NCBI RefSeq assembly: GCF_006716065.1
Contig: NZ_VFOL01000001.1
Location: 3,906,001 to 3,970,000 of the forward strand
Length of the DNA: 64,000 nt
Direction: 5' to 3'
Source: Salinispora arenicola
GTDB taxonomy: Bacteria > Actinomycetota > Actinomycetes > Mycobacteriales > Micromonosporaceae
Made by a program: the position numbers and the translations under genes. The stretch's first letter is position 1; every line of letters starts with the position of its first letter. The notes beneath the pieces are model-generated. The model ran no database searches. It was not told the origin of the DNA and saw nothing but the letters and a program-made list of their open reading frames with translations. Of the stretch, positions 53,025-61,901 are shown one piece after another.

Positions 53025-54617
53025 ATGAAGCAGGACCGGAATGAGGTGTTCGTCGAGTTCACGAAGTCGATCTGCCCCGTGTGCAAGGTCGTCGTCGACG
53101 GACAGGTCAACCTCCGTGACGACAAGGTGTACCTGCGTAAGCGCTGCCCGGAACACGGCCAGTTCGAGGCGTTGGTGTACGGCGACGCGCGGATGTACCT
53201 CGACAGCGCCCGCTTCAACAAGCCCGGCACGATCCCGCTGGCCTTCCAGACCGAGGTCCGTGACGGCTGCCCGGCGGACTGCGGGCTGTGCCCGGAACAC
53301 AAGCAACACGCGTGCCTGGGCATCATCGAGGTCAACACCGGCTGCAATCTGGACTGCCCGATCTGTTTTGCCGACTCCGGCCACCAACCCGACGGGTACA
53401 CCATCGACCTGGCGCAGTGCGAGCGGATGCTCGACGTCTTCGTGGCGAGCGAGGGAGAGGCCGAGGTGGTGATGTTCTCCGGTGGGGAGCCCACCATCCA
53501 TCGGCAGATCCTGGAGTTCGTCGATGCCGCACAGGACCGCCCGATCCGGGCGGTCAACCTGAACACCAACGGAATTCGGCTCGCCAGCGACCGGGCGTTC
53601 GTGGCGGCGCTCGGCGAGCGGAACCGGCCGGGCCGGGCGGTCAACATCTATCTGCAGTTCGACGGGCTCGACGAGCAAACACATCGAAAGATCCGGGGGC
53701 GGGACCTGCGTGTGATCAAACAGCGGGCGTTGGACAACTGCGCCGAGGTCGGCCTTACCGTCACCCTCGTGGCCGCCGTCGAACGGGGCCTCAACGAACA
53801 TGAACTCGGCGCGATCATCAGTCACGGCCTCGCACATCCGGCGGTACGCAGTGTCTCGTTCCAACCGGTCACCCACTCCGGCCGGCACACGCCTTTCGAC
53901 CCGCTGACCCGGCTGACCAATTCCGACATCATCCACCTCATCGCCCGGCAGCTGCCTGACTGGTTCCGGGCCGAGGACTTCTTCCCCGTGCCGTGCTGCT
54001 TCCCGACCTGCCGGTCGATCACGTACCTGCTCACCGGGGGCACGCCCGGCGCGGAGGACTTCGCGGTGGTGCCGATTCCCCGACTGCTCGACGTGGCGGA
54101 CTACCTCGACTATGTCGCCAACCGGGTGGTGCCGGACCCCGCGGTCCGGGAGGCGCTGGAGAAACTGTGGTCGGCGTCGGCATTCATGGGCACCGACACC
54201 ACCAACGCGCGTCTCGCCCAGGCCGCCACGGCGCTGGACTGCGCCGACGCCTGCGGCGTCAACCTGCCCGAGGCGGTGGCAGACCTCACCGACCGTGCCT
54301 TCATGATTGTGATTCAGGACTTCCAGGACCCGTACACCCTCAATGTGCGGCAGCTGATGAAGTGTTGTGTCGAGGAGATCACTCCGGACGGCCGGTTGAT
54401 TCCGTTCTGCGCCTACAATTCGGTCGGCTACCGGGAACAGGTCCGCGAGCAGATGTCCGGGGTGTCGGTCGCCGACGTGGTGCCCAACGCGCTGGCACTA
54501 CAGTCGATGGTCACCGAATCCCCGTACGGGTCGAAGATCGCTCGGCACCGCGACGGCGCCGCCGCCGGTCGGCGGCTGGCGCCGGACACCACCAACGTCG
54601 GCAGGCGGATCCGGTGA
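53025..54617 (+). CDS. Cysteine-rich radical SAM enzyme (Tes/MJ0619-like)
   Basis: 530 residues from the ATG at 53025 (53013 is an in-frame alternative). Four cysteine groups: C17-x2-C20 with C41 and H44 (rubredoxin-like knuckle region), C82/C86/C89/C97, the radical SAM motif C107-x3-C111-x2-C114 (GCNLDCPICF), and C324/C325/C329 with C447/C448/C462. SGGEPT is the SAM-binding GGE motif. The layout recalls archaeal MJ0619 and the tetraether lipid synthase Tes, reported to carry a rubredoxin-like iron and three Fe4S4 clusters. It overlaps a methyltransferase gene by 4 bp. Substrate in this organism is unknown; C-C bond formation between lipid chains or a methylation is possible. Confidence 0.82.
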   Translation: MKQDRNEVFVEFTKSICPVCKVVVDGQVNLRDDKVYLRKRCPEHGQFEALVYGDARMYLDSARFNKPGTIPLAFQTEVRDGCPADCGLCPEHKQHACLGIIEVNTGCNLDCPICFADSGHQPDGYTIDLAQCERMLDVFVASEGEAEVVMFSGGEPTIHRQILEFVDAAQDRPIRAVNLNTNGIRLASDRAFVAALGERNRPGRAVNIYLQFDGLDEQTHRKIRGRDLRVIKQRALDNCAEVGLTVTLVAAVERGLNEHELGAIISHGLAHPAVRSVSFQPVTHSGRHTPFDPLTRLTNSDIIHLIARQLPDWFRAEDFFPVPCCFPTCRSITYLLTGGTPGAEDFAVVPIPRLLDVADYLDYVANRVVPDPAVREALEKLWSASAFMGTDTTNARLAQAATALDCADACGVNLPEAVADLTDRAFMIVIQDFQDPYTLNVRQLMKCCVEEITPDGRLIPFCAYNSVGYREQVREQMSGVSVADVVPNALALQSMVTESPYGSKIARHRDGAAAGRRLAPDTTNVGRRIR

Positions 54618-55429
54618 GCCCCGGGATCGAATCCGCGGCGCACCCGAAGGGTTGCTGCGCTGCCGTGTACGGCTCGGATCTGGTCGCCCTGCTGCTCGGC
54701 GGTGCCTACCATCCCGGCGGCTCGGGACTGACCCGTCGGCTCGCCGCCCGGTTGGCGCCGGCCAGCGGTGAACACGTGCTCGACGTGGCAAGCGGACGAG
54801 GTGCCAGCGCGCTGCTGCTGGCGACCGAGTACGGTTGCACGGTCACCGGTGTGGACCTTGCCGGGCCCAACGTCGCGGCGGCCACCCACACGGCCCGGTC
54901 CGCCGGGCTCGCCGACCGGGTGCTGTTCCGGCAGGGTGACGCCGAGCGGCTCCCCATCGGCCCGGCGTCGGCCGACGTGGTGATCTGCGAGTGCGCCTTC
55001 TGTACCTTCCCCGACAAGCCCACCGCAGCCGGGGAACTGGCCCGGGTGCTGGTTCCGGGCGGTCGGCTCGGGGTGTCCGATGTCACCGCCGTGCCCGACC
55101 AGCTTCCACCCGAACTGACCGGGTTGGGGGCATGGATCGCCTGTGTCGCCGACGCGCGCCCTCTCGACGAGTACGCCGCCCTGCTGGCCAGCGCGGGGTT
55201 GACGGTTACCCACACCGAACGCCACGACGGTGCCGTCACGGCGATGATCGACCAGATCGAGGCGCGCCTGACCGTGGTTCGGCTGACTGCTGGGCAGCGG
55301 GCTGAGTCCCTCGGCCTGGACTTCGCCCGCGCCCCGGCGGTCCTGGCCGCGGCCCGCGCTGCGGTCGCCGACGGTGTACTCGGCTACGCGATCTTGACGG
55401 CCACGAAGCCGGCGGTGGGCCCGCGTTGA
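54614..55429 (+). CDS. SAM-dependent methyltransferase (class I)
   Basis: 271 residues from a GTG overlapping the radical SAM stop (GTGA). HVLDVASGRGASALLLATEYG is the SAM-binding motif I; CECAFCTFPDKPTAAGELARVLVPGGRLGVSD covers motifs II-III. An N-terminal CC pair (C14-C15, KGCCAAVYGSD) and the cysteines C-x2-C around CECAFC recall arsenite-methyltransferase-like proteins. Tight coupling suggests it works on the same substrate as the radical SAM enzyme. Confidence 0.82.
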   Translation: MSPGIESAAHPKGCCAAVYGSDLVALLLGGAYHPGGSGLTRRLAARLAPASGEHVLDVASGRGASALLLATEYGCTVTGVDLAGPNVAAATHTARSAGLADRVLFRQGDAERLPIGPASADVVICECAFCTFPDKPTAAGELARVLVPGGRLGVSDVTAVPDQLPPELTGLGAWIACVADARPLDEYAALLASAGLTVTHTERHDGAVTAMIDQIEARLTVVRLTAGQRAESLGLDFARAPAVLAAARAAVADGVLGYAILTATKPAVGPR

Positions 55430-55574
55430 TGCCCCGACCCCGGGGCAGTCCGCACCGGGCCACGTCGGGCGACGGGGGCGCCTCGACCGGCGTCACCGGC
55501 GCGCGCTCCTCGGTCTCGCTGTTGGATTGCCCGACGCCGGCAGCTTGCCGTACGGGGCGGGCGCCCGATAGCCT

Positions 55575-55735
55575 CTCGCCGTCAAGGTGCACGGGAAGCC
55601 GGTGAAACACCGGCGCGGCCCTCGCCACTGTGACCGGGTAGCGATCTCCGACTACGCCACTGGGCCCGACCGGGTCTGGGAAGGCCGGAGTGAACGTCGA
55701 TCCGGAAGCCAGGAGACCGGCCTTGACAAGGATCT
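55575..55735 (+). promoter_or_regulatory. Cobalamin riboswitch
   Basis: Upstream of cbiM the leader reads GGGAAGCCGGTGAAA at ~55593, GCCACTGTGACC at ~55625, GCCACTGGG at ~55656, TGGGAAGGCCGG at ~55677, GTGAACG, and AGCCAGGAGACCGGCC at ~55707: the ordered consensus of the AdoCbl riboswitch with its B12 box. It should shut off cobalt uptake when cobalamin is plentiful. 339 bp separate the methyltransferase stop from cbiM. Confidence 0.93.
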
Positions 55736-55768
55736 CATCCACGAGGTGCTGGAGAGGAAGGTCGATCG

Positions 55769-56449
55769 ATGCATATTGCCGAGGGGTACCTCCCCCCTGA
55801 GCAAGCCGCGGCGTGGTTCGTGGTGTCCGCGCCATTCGTCATCCACGGGAGCCGGGCACTGGTCCGGCAGGTTCGTCGGGATCCCGACTCCAAACTGCTG
55901 CTCGGGGCGGCCGGCGCGTTCACCTTCGCGCTGTCCGCGTTGAAGATTCCGTCGGTGACCGGTTCGAGTTCCCACCCGACCGGCACCGGGCTGGGGGCGG
56001 TGCTGTTCCGGCCGCCGGTGATGAGCGTGCTGGGCGGCATCGTACTGCTGTTCCAGGCGTTGCTGCTGGCCCACGGCGGGCTGAGCACGTTGGGCGCCAA
56101 CGTGTTCTCGATGGCGATCGTCGGCCCCTGGGTGGCCTACGGGAGTTACACCCTGGTCCGCCGGGGCGGAGGCGGTCTGGGTCCCGCGGTGTTCGCCGCC
56201 GCGACGTTGGGCAACCTGGCGACGTACTGCGTCACTGTCGCCCAACTGGCCCTGGCGTTCCCCGACCCCGTGTCCGGCCTCGTCGGCGCCCTGGCGAAGT
56301 TCGGCGGGATCTTCGCGGTAACCCAGATCCCGCTGGCGATCAGCGAGGGACTGCTCACCGTCCTGGTGATTCGCCTGCTGAGTCGGATCAGCGGGGACGA
56401 CCTACGTCGGCTCGGGCTGCTGCCTTCGGCTGCGGAGGTGCGGGTATGA
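55769..56449 (+). CDS. cbiM: Cobalt ECF transporter S component CbiM
   Basis: 226 residues, beginning with the metal-binding N-terminus MHIAEGYLP typical of CbiM, then about six to seven membrane helices including [14 protein letters not shown] and [23 protein letters not shown]. It binds Co2+ at the outer membrane face of the ECF complex. Controlled by the riboswitch upstream; overlaps cbiN by 4 bp. Confidence 0.93.
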   Translation: MHIAEGYLPPEQAAAWFVVSAPFVIHGSRALVRQVRRDPDSKLLLGAAGAFTFALSALKIPSVTGSSSHPTGTGLGAVLFRPPVMSVLGGIVLLFQALLLAHGGLSTLGANVFSMAIVGPWVAYGSYTLVRRGGGGLGPAVFAAATLGNLATYCVTVAQLALAFPDPVSGLVGALAKFGGIFAVTQIPLAISEGLLTVLVIRLLSRISGDDLRRLGLLPSAAEVRV

Positions 56450-56763
56450 GGCGCTTTTCCTGGGTCAACCTGCTGCTGGTGCTCGCGGTGCTGGCCCTGG
56501 CGGTGGTGCCGCTGGCGTTTGGCCTCGGGTCCGGTGAGGAGCCGTTCTCCGGGGCGGATGCCCTTGCCGAACAGGCCATCGTGGACGACCACCCCGACTA
56601 TGAGCCGTGGTTCTCGCCGATCTACGAGCCACCGTCGGCCGAGATGGAGTCGGCGCTGTTCGCTCTCCAGGCCGCACTGGGTGCCGGCCTCCTCGGCTAC
56701 TACTTCGGCGTTGCCCGGACCCGGCAGCGGCAGCGCGACGCTGCCGGCCGGCAGCGCAGCTAG
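56446..56763 (+). CDS. cbiN: Cobalt transport accessory protein CbiN
   Basis: 105 residues with two membrane helices (~6-27 and ~82-100) enclosing a periplasmic loop with [24 protein letters not shown], the CbiN signature. It helps metal loading of CbiM. ATG overlaps the cbiM stop. Confidence 0.9.
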   Translation: MRRFSWVNLLLVLAVLALAVVPLAFGLGSGEEPFSGADALAEQAIVDDHPDYEPWFSPIYEPPSAEMESALFALQAALGAGLLGYYFGVARTRQRQRDAAGRQRS

Positions 56764-56764
56764 A

Positions 56765-57508
56765 GTGTTCGCCCTCGACGTCGCCGCGCACACCGGTCCC
56801 TGGCGATCCCGGCACCCCGCCGAGAAGGCGTTGCTCTCGCTCGGGTTACTGGTCTGCGCGGTGGCCCTGCCCACCTGGCCCGGCGCGCTGTTGTCCGGTG
56901 GCGCGGCGGCGCTGCTGCTGGCCGGCCCCGCGCGGGTACCACCGGGCGTGGTGCTGCGGGCGGCGTGGGTTCCGCTGTTGTTCGTGGCCACCTCGACGGT
57001 GCCGCTGCTGGTGTCGATGCCGGCCCCGACCCGACTGGCCGTTGACCCTGCGGGCCTGCCGCTGGCAGCACAGACCGCGGGCCGGTCAGTGGCGGCGCTG
57101 ACCTGTCTGCTGCTGTTCAGCGCCACCACGCCACTGTCGGACGTGCTGCCCCGACTGCACCGGCTGGGGATCCCCCCGGCGGTCACCGAGGTCGCCGCGT
57201 TGACGTACCGGATGCTTTTTCTGCTCGTGGACAGCGTGCGTGCGGTCCGGCAGGCGCAGGCGGCGCGGCTTGGCTTCCGTACCTGGCGGACCGCGTACCG
57301 GTCCCTGGCGGGTCAGGCGGGCGCGGTGTTCGTCCGGGCGTTCAGTCGGGCGCGGCGGCTCGAGGAGGGACTGGCGGTGCGGGGATACACGGGTTCACTT
57401 GCCGTTCAGGTGGAGGAGTACCGGGTGTCGGTGCCGTTCGTCGTGGCGACCACCGCATTGCTCGGCACGATCATCACGGTCACCATTCGGGTCGCTACCC
57501 CATGGTGA
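56765..57508 (+). CDS. cbiQ: ECF transporter T component CbiQ
   Basis: 247 residues from the GTG at 56765, 1 bp after the cbiN stop. Several membrane helices and the coupling-helix motifs containing Ala-Arg-Gly-type sequences (LAVRGYTG and AARLGFRTW) that contact the ATPase. It links CbiM to CbiO. The ribosome site is poor, so translation is likely coupled to cbiN. Confidence 0.9.
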   Translation: MFALDVAAHTGPWRSRHPAEKALLSLGLLVCAVALPTWPGALLSGGAAALLLAGPARVPPGVVLRAAWVPLLFVATSTVPLLVSMPAPTRLAVDPAGLPLAAQTAGRSVAALTCLLLFSATTPLSDVLPRLHRLGIPPAVTEVAALTYRMLFLLVDSVRAVRQAQAARLGFRTWRTAYRSLAGQAGAVFVRAFSRARRLEEGLAVRGYTGSLAVQVEEYRVSVPFVVATTALLGTIITVTIRVATPW

Positions 57509-58419
57509 GCGCCCCGTTGCTGGAGTTCGTCGGGGTGGGGTTCGCCTATCAGCCGAAGCATCCGGTCCTGACCGGGGTCACCCTCCGGATCGAGGCGGGC
57601 CAGCGGCTTGCGGTGGTAGGTCCCAACGGCGGCGGCAAGACCACCCTGTTCCGGCTGGCGGCCGGCGCGCTGCGACCCGCCTCCGGCCAGATCGCCGTCA
57701 CCGGCTCCCCGGTGCGGCACAGCCGAGCCGGCCTGCGTGCGCTGCGGCAGCAGGTGCAACTGGTCCTGCAGGACCCGGACGACCAGCTCTTCTCCGCCAA
57801 CGTCTGGCAGGACGTCTCGTTCGGGCCGGTCAACCTGGGGCTCCCTGCCGAGCAGGTGCGGCGACGGTGCGACGCGGCGCTGGCGGCGCTGGGTGTGTCG
57901 GCGATCGCTGATCGACCCACCCATCTGCTCTCCTACGGCCAGCGCAAGCGGGTAGCCATCGCCGGCGCGGTCGCGATGCGTCCGCGGCTGCTCATCCTCG
58001 ACGAACCGACCGCCGGGCTCGACCCAGCTGGGGTGGAAACACTGCTCCAGACCCTGCACGACCTGCACGCGGCAGGTACGACGGTGGTGTTGTCCACCCA
58101 TGATGTCGACCTCGCCTTCCGGTGGGCGGACGCGGTGGCGGTGGTCTCCGGTGGCGGCGTGCGTACCGTGCCCACGGCCGACGGCCTGGCGGACGGGCCG
58201 CTCCTCGCGGCTGCGCACCTGGCACCAGCTTGGGCGCCGCTGGTCCATCGGCTGCTTGACCGGATCCCAGACCTGGCGGGGACTCGCCCGCACGCCGCAG
58301 CCGAACTCGCCGCGTTGCTCGACAACACCGCGCCGGGCGGTCGGCCACCGCAGGGAACCGGCGCCCACCGCGATCACGGCAACGGCGACGACGCCTGCGG
58401 TGCGGTGGCAGCACCGTAG
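57502..58419 (+). CDS. cbiO: ECF transporter ATPase CbiO
   Basis: 305 residues. Walker A GPNGGGKTT at 40-48, Q-loop QVQLVLQDPDDQLFS, signature LSYGQRKR, Walker B LLILDEP and switch His in STHDVD. Typical ECF ATPase for cobalt. Start 57502 overlaps cbiQ. The ~45 C-terminal residues are low-complexity. It closes the cbiMNQO operon. Confidence 0.93.
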   Translation: MVSAPLLEFVGVGFAYQPKHPVLTGVTLRIEAGQRLAVVGPNGGGKTTLFRLAAGALRPASGQIAVTGSPVRHSRAGLRALRQQVQLVLQDPDDQLFSANVWQDVSFGPVNLGLPAEQVRRRCDAALAALGVSAIADRPTHLLSYGQRKRVAIAGAVAMRPRLLILDEPTAGLDPAGVETLLQTLHDLHAAGTTVVLSTHDVDLAFRWADAVAVVSGGGVRTVPTADGLADGPLLAAAHLAPAWAPLVHRLLDRIPDLAGTRPHAAAELAALLDNTAPGGRPPQGTGAHRDHGNGDDACGAVAAP

Positions 58420-58528
58420 CCTTGGATACCCGGTCCAGGTTTCCCTGAAGCTGGTCCGCCATCGGGCTGCGTGCACACCGGCCGAACGCGTACCCGGCCA
58501 GTGTGGCCGGTGCGGGTGCCAGCCGGGG

Positions 58529-58558
58529 TGTCGGGCGGCGCTCCACGTCCGCCCGACA
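58529..58558. terminator. Hairpin between convergent cbiO and copC
   Basis: TGTCGGGCGG (58529-58538) and CCGCCCGACA (58549-58558), 10-bp arms with a 10-base loop; a smaller GGCC hairpin lies at ~58496-58511. Confidence 0.65.
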
Positions 58559-58566
58559 ACTCGCGG

Positions 58567-59160
58567 TCAGGCGGTGCCGCGTCGGCGGCGCAGCAGCACC
58601 GCAGTACCGGCCACCAGCACCAGCACGATCCCGACACCGACCACCGCCAGCGCGCCGGGACCGCCGCCGTCGTTGTCGCCGCCGGTGGCGGACGCCGGGC
58701 TCGCCGAGGTGGCGTCCGTCGCCGTTGGGTCGGGCTCGGCCGCGGGGGACACCGGCGCCGGTGCCTCGGCGCCGGCGGGGTCGGCGACCGTGAACGGGTA
58801 CGAGCCCTGGACCGGGTGCCCGTCGGCGGAGACCACCCGGTACGCAACGGTGTAGGTGCCGTTCGGCAGTGGGCCGTCGATGCTTATGGTGCCCGTCGCC
58901 CCGGTGACCATGGGCTCCCCGGTCGGGATCTTCTGCTGCGCGGCGTCGGAGAGGACGATGGTGGTGAACGCCGGGTCGAGTTTCTGCAGGAACTCCAGTG
59001 TGATCTCGGTCGGTGCCGTGGCCAGCTGGGCGTTCTTGGCTGGTGTGGCGGCCTTCAGGGAGTTGTGCGCGGCGGCTGGGGCAGCCGGCACGAGCAGCAG
59101 CGCGGCGGCCAGGGCGGCGGCGAGGAAGCCGGCGCGTGTCGAGCGGGTGTTGGTCCGCAT
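58567..59160 (-). CDS. Secreted CopC-domain copper-binding protein
   Basis: 197 residues. Signal peptide ends PAAPAAA so the mature protein starts with HNSL, placing the N-terminal copper-binding His as in CopC; the second His region is DGHPVQGSYPFTV. After an Ala/Pro/Thr linker a C-terminal helix (GALAVVGVGIVLVLVAGTAVLL) and RRRR anchor it in the membrane. Third in the PCuAC-Dyp-CopC operon; copper handling outside the membrane. Confidence 0.88.
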   Translation of the reverse strand: MRTNTRSTRAGFLAAALAAALLLVPAAPAAAHNSLKAATPAKNAQLATAPTEITLEFLQKLDPAFTTIVLSDAAQQKIPTGEPMVTGATGTISIDGPLPNGTYTVAYRVVSADGHPVQGSYPFTVADPAGAEAPAPVSPAAEPDPTATDATSASPASATGGDNDGGGPGALAVVGVGIVLVLVAGTAVLLRRRRGTA

Positions 59161-59176
59161 GGTTCTCCTGTCGGGG

Positions 59177-60397
59177 TCAGCCAAGCAGTTGCTGGCCGAT
59201 CCAGCCACCTTCGGGGCAGCCGGGTGGGATCGCGAACACGGCAGAACCGATTGGGGTGGTCCACTCGTTGAGTAGGTCCCGTTCGGCCAGGCGTCGTTGG
59301 ATGGGCAGGAACTGGCGGGTGATGTCGGCCTGGTAGGAAGCAAAGATCAACCCGCTGTCCGCGGTGCCGTCGGCGCTGGGCACGCCGTCGTAATTATACG
59401 GGCGGCGCAGGATCCGCAGCCGATCCTCGGTGACGTGGGAGCGGGTCAGATGCGAGAAGTCCGGAATGACGGTGAGCCCGTCCGGCCCGAGGGCGGTGAG
59501 GTCGGGCTCGTCGTGTTCGTCGGTGCCGGTCAGCGGTGCGCCGGTGTCGAGCCGGCGGCCGACGGACAACTCCCGGTCGGTGCGGCCGAGCAGGTCCCAC
59601 GTCTCCAGGTTCATGCTGATCCGCCGGACGACCAGGGTGGTGCTGTCGCGCAGCCACGCCGGCCCGTCCGGCACCCACACCGCGGTCTCCAGGGGAGCGC
59701 CCGGCTTCGGGTTGGCGGTGCCGTCGAGTTGGCCGAACAGGTTGCGCTGGGTACGCCCCGGCTCGGCGCCGGCTGCGCGCCGGAAGCCCTGCTGCACCCA
59801 CGCGACGGTGGCGAAGGGTCGGCTGTCCTTCACCAGCACCCGCTGGGCGTGCGCGACGGTCAGCGGGTCGTCGGCGCAGATCTGCAGCAGTAGATCCCCG
59901 CCGGACCAGCGGGGCTGGAGTTTGTCGATCCGGAACTCCGGCAGGGCGGCCACCGACGGTGGCCGTCGGTCGTCGAGGTTGGCCGCCTGATAGAGGCCGG
60001 GACCGAAGCCGAAGGTCACGGTCAGCCGGGCTGGTAGCAGCCCGAGCTCCGGTTCGGTGTCGGCCAGGGCGGGATGGCCCTGGGTGAGGCGGGCGGCATC
60101 GTCCGAGAGCAGTCGCAGCATCCGCCCCAGCGCCGCCCGGTCCGTGTCGGGCCGGAGGACGAGCGCGACGAACGCCCCGTGGGCCTGCGGTTCGGTGGCG
60201 ACCCCGGACTGGCGAGTGCCGTGGAACGGTTCGACGGCGAGCCCGACCTCCGCTACCGGCTCGGCGGGGTGTGTCGAAGGATCGTCGGAACCGACGGCGG
60301 TGACGGCGACGGCGCCGCCGAGCGCGCCACCGGCGGCCAGGGCGCCGCCGGTGAGCAGGCCGCGCCTGCTCACCGTGCGCGAGTTGGTCCCGGTCAC
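59177..60397 (-). CDS. Tat-exported Dyp-type heme peroxidase
   Basis: 406 residues from a GTG overlapping the upstream stop (GTGA). Twin-arginine signal SRRGLLTGG, then a ferredoxin-like Dyp fold with GQLDGTANP (the GxxDG distal motif) and DFSHLTRSHVTEDRLRILRRPYNY containing the proximal-His region. Similar to Streptomyces DtpA and EfeB. In Streptomyces a DtpA-type peroxidase works with a copper chaperone to mature an extracellular copper oxidase; the neighbours here suggest a like role. Confidence 0.9.
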   Translation of the reverse strand: MTGTNSRTVSRRGLLTGGALAAGGALGGAVAVTAVGSDDPSTHPAEPVAEVGLAVEPFHGTRQSGVATEPQAHGAFVALVLRPDTDRAALGRMLRLLSDDAARLTQGHPALADTEPELGLLPARLTVTFGFGPGLYQAANLDDRRPPSVAALPEFRIDKLQPRWSGGDLLLQICADDPLTVAHAQRVLVKDSRPFATVAWVQQGFRRAAGAEPGRTQRNLFGQLDGTANPKPGAPLETAVWVPDGPAWLRDSTTLVVRRISMNLETWDLLGRTDRELSVGRRLDTGAPLTGTDEHDEPDLTALGPDGLTVIPDFSHLTRSHVTEDRLRILRRPYNYDGVPSADGTADSGLIFASYQADITRQFLPIQRRLAERDLLNEWTTPIGSAVFAIPPGCPEGGWIGQQLLG

Positions 60398-60981
60398 GAT
60401 GCCGGGCTGGGGCTCATCGACATGTCCGGCATGCTGTGCCCAGGGTCGTAGCTCTCCTGGGCGCCGGTGAACGGTTTCGCCACGGCCGTGAACGACTGGG
60501 TGCGCCCATCGGCGAAGGCGAGGGTGAACGCCAGCTCGTCGCCCGCCTTGACCGGCTGCTGCAGGTCGAGCAGCATGAGGTGGTCGCCACCGGGTTCGAG
60601 GACATGGCTGCTCTTCGCCTTGACGATGATGCCGCCCTGCTTGGCCTGCATCACCATCTCCCCGTCCTTCATGGCCATCTCGTGCAACTCCATCGGTGAC
60701 ACCTCGGAGGTGACACTGGTCAGGGTAACGTCGGCCTCGCTGTCGTTCACCAGGGTCGCGAACGCCGCCGTCATCCCCTTGTCGGCGGCCTTCACCCACG
60801 GGTCGCGGATACCGAGCACCCCGGCGGGGGCATCCGCCGACACGGCGGGCGTTGCCGACGGGCTCGGGGCGGCTGTCGGCGAGTCGCCCGACGACCCGCA
60901 TCCGGTGACGGCGGCGGTCAACAGAACGGTGGTGAGCAGGACGGCCGGGCGCAGGCGCCGACCGGTGACGTTGCTTGGCAT
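60394..60981 (-). CDS. PCuAC-type periplasmic copper chaperone lipoprotein
   Basis: 195 residues with lipobox LTAAVTGC (lipid-anchored Cys ~28). The PCuAC domain shows MELHEMAMKDGEMVMQ and, about 25 residues on, GDHLMLLDL, the His/Met copper(I) ligands. C-terminal tail is His/Met-rich (DPGHSMPDMSMS), probably extra copper ligands. First gene of the operon; like Streptomyces ECuC. Confidence 0.9.
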   Translation of the reverse strand: MPSNVTGRRLRPAVLLTTVLLTAAVTGCGSSGDSPTAAPSPSATPAVSADAPAGVLGIRDPWVKAADKGMTAAFATLVNDSEADVTLTSVTSEVSPMELHEMAMKDGEMVMQAKQGGIIVKAKSSHVLEPGGDHLMLLDLQQPVKAGDELAFTLAFADGRTQSFTAVAKPFTGAQESYDPGHSMPDMSMSPSPAS

Positions 60982-61078
60982 GTAGGCCCCTCGAAGTTCG
61001 GTGTCGACTGTTGGTCGGTGCGGGCGGGCGGGAAAGTTCCCGGAGATCTGGTTAGCAACATCACCGGCGCCGGGATGC

Positions 61079-61849
61079 TCAGGCCGCGGTGCTGTCCTGG
61101 TGGCACGCGGAACCCGGCACCGGCGGGGGCACGAGCCGCAGGCTCGCCGGGGGTGGTTCGTCCTCCGCCGGAATGCGCCAGCGGGGCCGGTCAGCGCGGA
61201 GGCCGGTGGGCGGGCCGTCCGGGTGCAGGCCCAGCCGGGACATGGCCACGACGATCGCGTAGCCGGCGAACAGGAACCCGTGACTGACCAGGCGTGCGGT
61301 CTCCACCCGGCCGGTCATCAGGTCGTTGACCGACAGCAGCACCAGTGTGCCGACGAAGGCGCTCAACATGGGCACCAGCCCGGTCGGCGGGGTGCGGCGG
61401 GCCGCCACGAACAGGAACCCGGCGCCGACGGCGATGTTCCACGCCGCCGCCTCGTGCCACAGGTGGCCCGAGGCCAGCGGACCACCGGCGTGGATGTGCG
61501 GGCCTGCCGCCGCCCGACCGATCTGCGTCAGCCCCAGCAGTACCTGCAACATGCCGGTCAGCCCGAGCGCTGCCCGCAGGGCGAGCGCCAGCCGCTGCCG
61601 CCCGGACCGCCGGGCTGCCGACTCGACCGGGGCCGGCGAGGGAAGCGCGGCCAGGACCGATTCGGTGAGGTCGGGGCCGGTCACGCTGACCGACAGCCGG
61701 GCCCGACGGGTGGCCGCCGCGGCCCGGTCGAACCACGCCCGGCACTCACCACAACCGGTCAAGTGGGACTCGGCCGCAGCCTGCTCGCCGGGGGTGTCCT
61801 CCCCGTCCAACTGCGCTGACAACACCTCGCGCCACTGCTCACACCCCAT
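61079..61849 (-). CDS. Membrane anti-sigma factor with zf-HC2 domain
   Basis: 256 residues. N-terminal zinc-finger: C3-x~25-H-x3-C-x2-C (HLTGCGEC) as in ZAS anti-sigma factors; then four or so membrane helices with conserved HLWHEAAAWNIAVGAGFLFVA. It should hold the ECF sigma factor encoded 52 bp upstream until an envelope signal arrives. Proximity to copper genes suggests metal stress, but this is inference. Confidence 0.83.
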   Translation of the reverse strand: MGCEQWREVLSAQLDGEDTPGEQAAAESHLTGCGECRAWFDRAAAATRRARLSVSVTGPDLTESVLAALPSPAPVESAARRSGRQRLALALRAALGLTGMLQVLLGLTQIGRAAAGPHIHAGGPLASGHLWHEAAAWNIAVGAGFLFVAARRTPPTGLVPMLSAFVGTLVLLSVNDLMTGRVETARLVSHGFLFAGYAIVVAMSRLGLHPDGPPTGLRADRPRWRIPAEDEPPPASLRLVPPPVPGSACHQDSTAA

Positions 61850-61901
61850 GTACCGGTAGTCGGATCGGCACCGGCGCTGGTTCCCCGCAGCGGAAGGGCC
61901 T

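Noticed and set aside
58420..58566. Second riboswitch between cbiO and copC
   Set aside because: It contains hairpins and GGCC strings but not the ordered cobalamin elements; it reads as a convergent terminator region.
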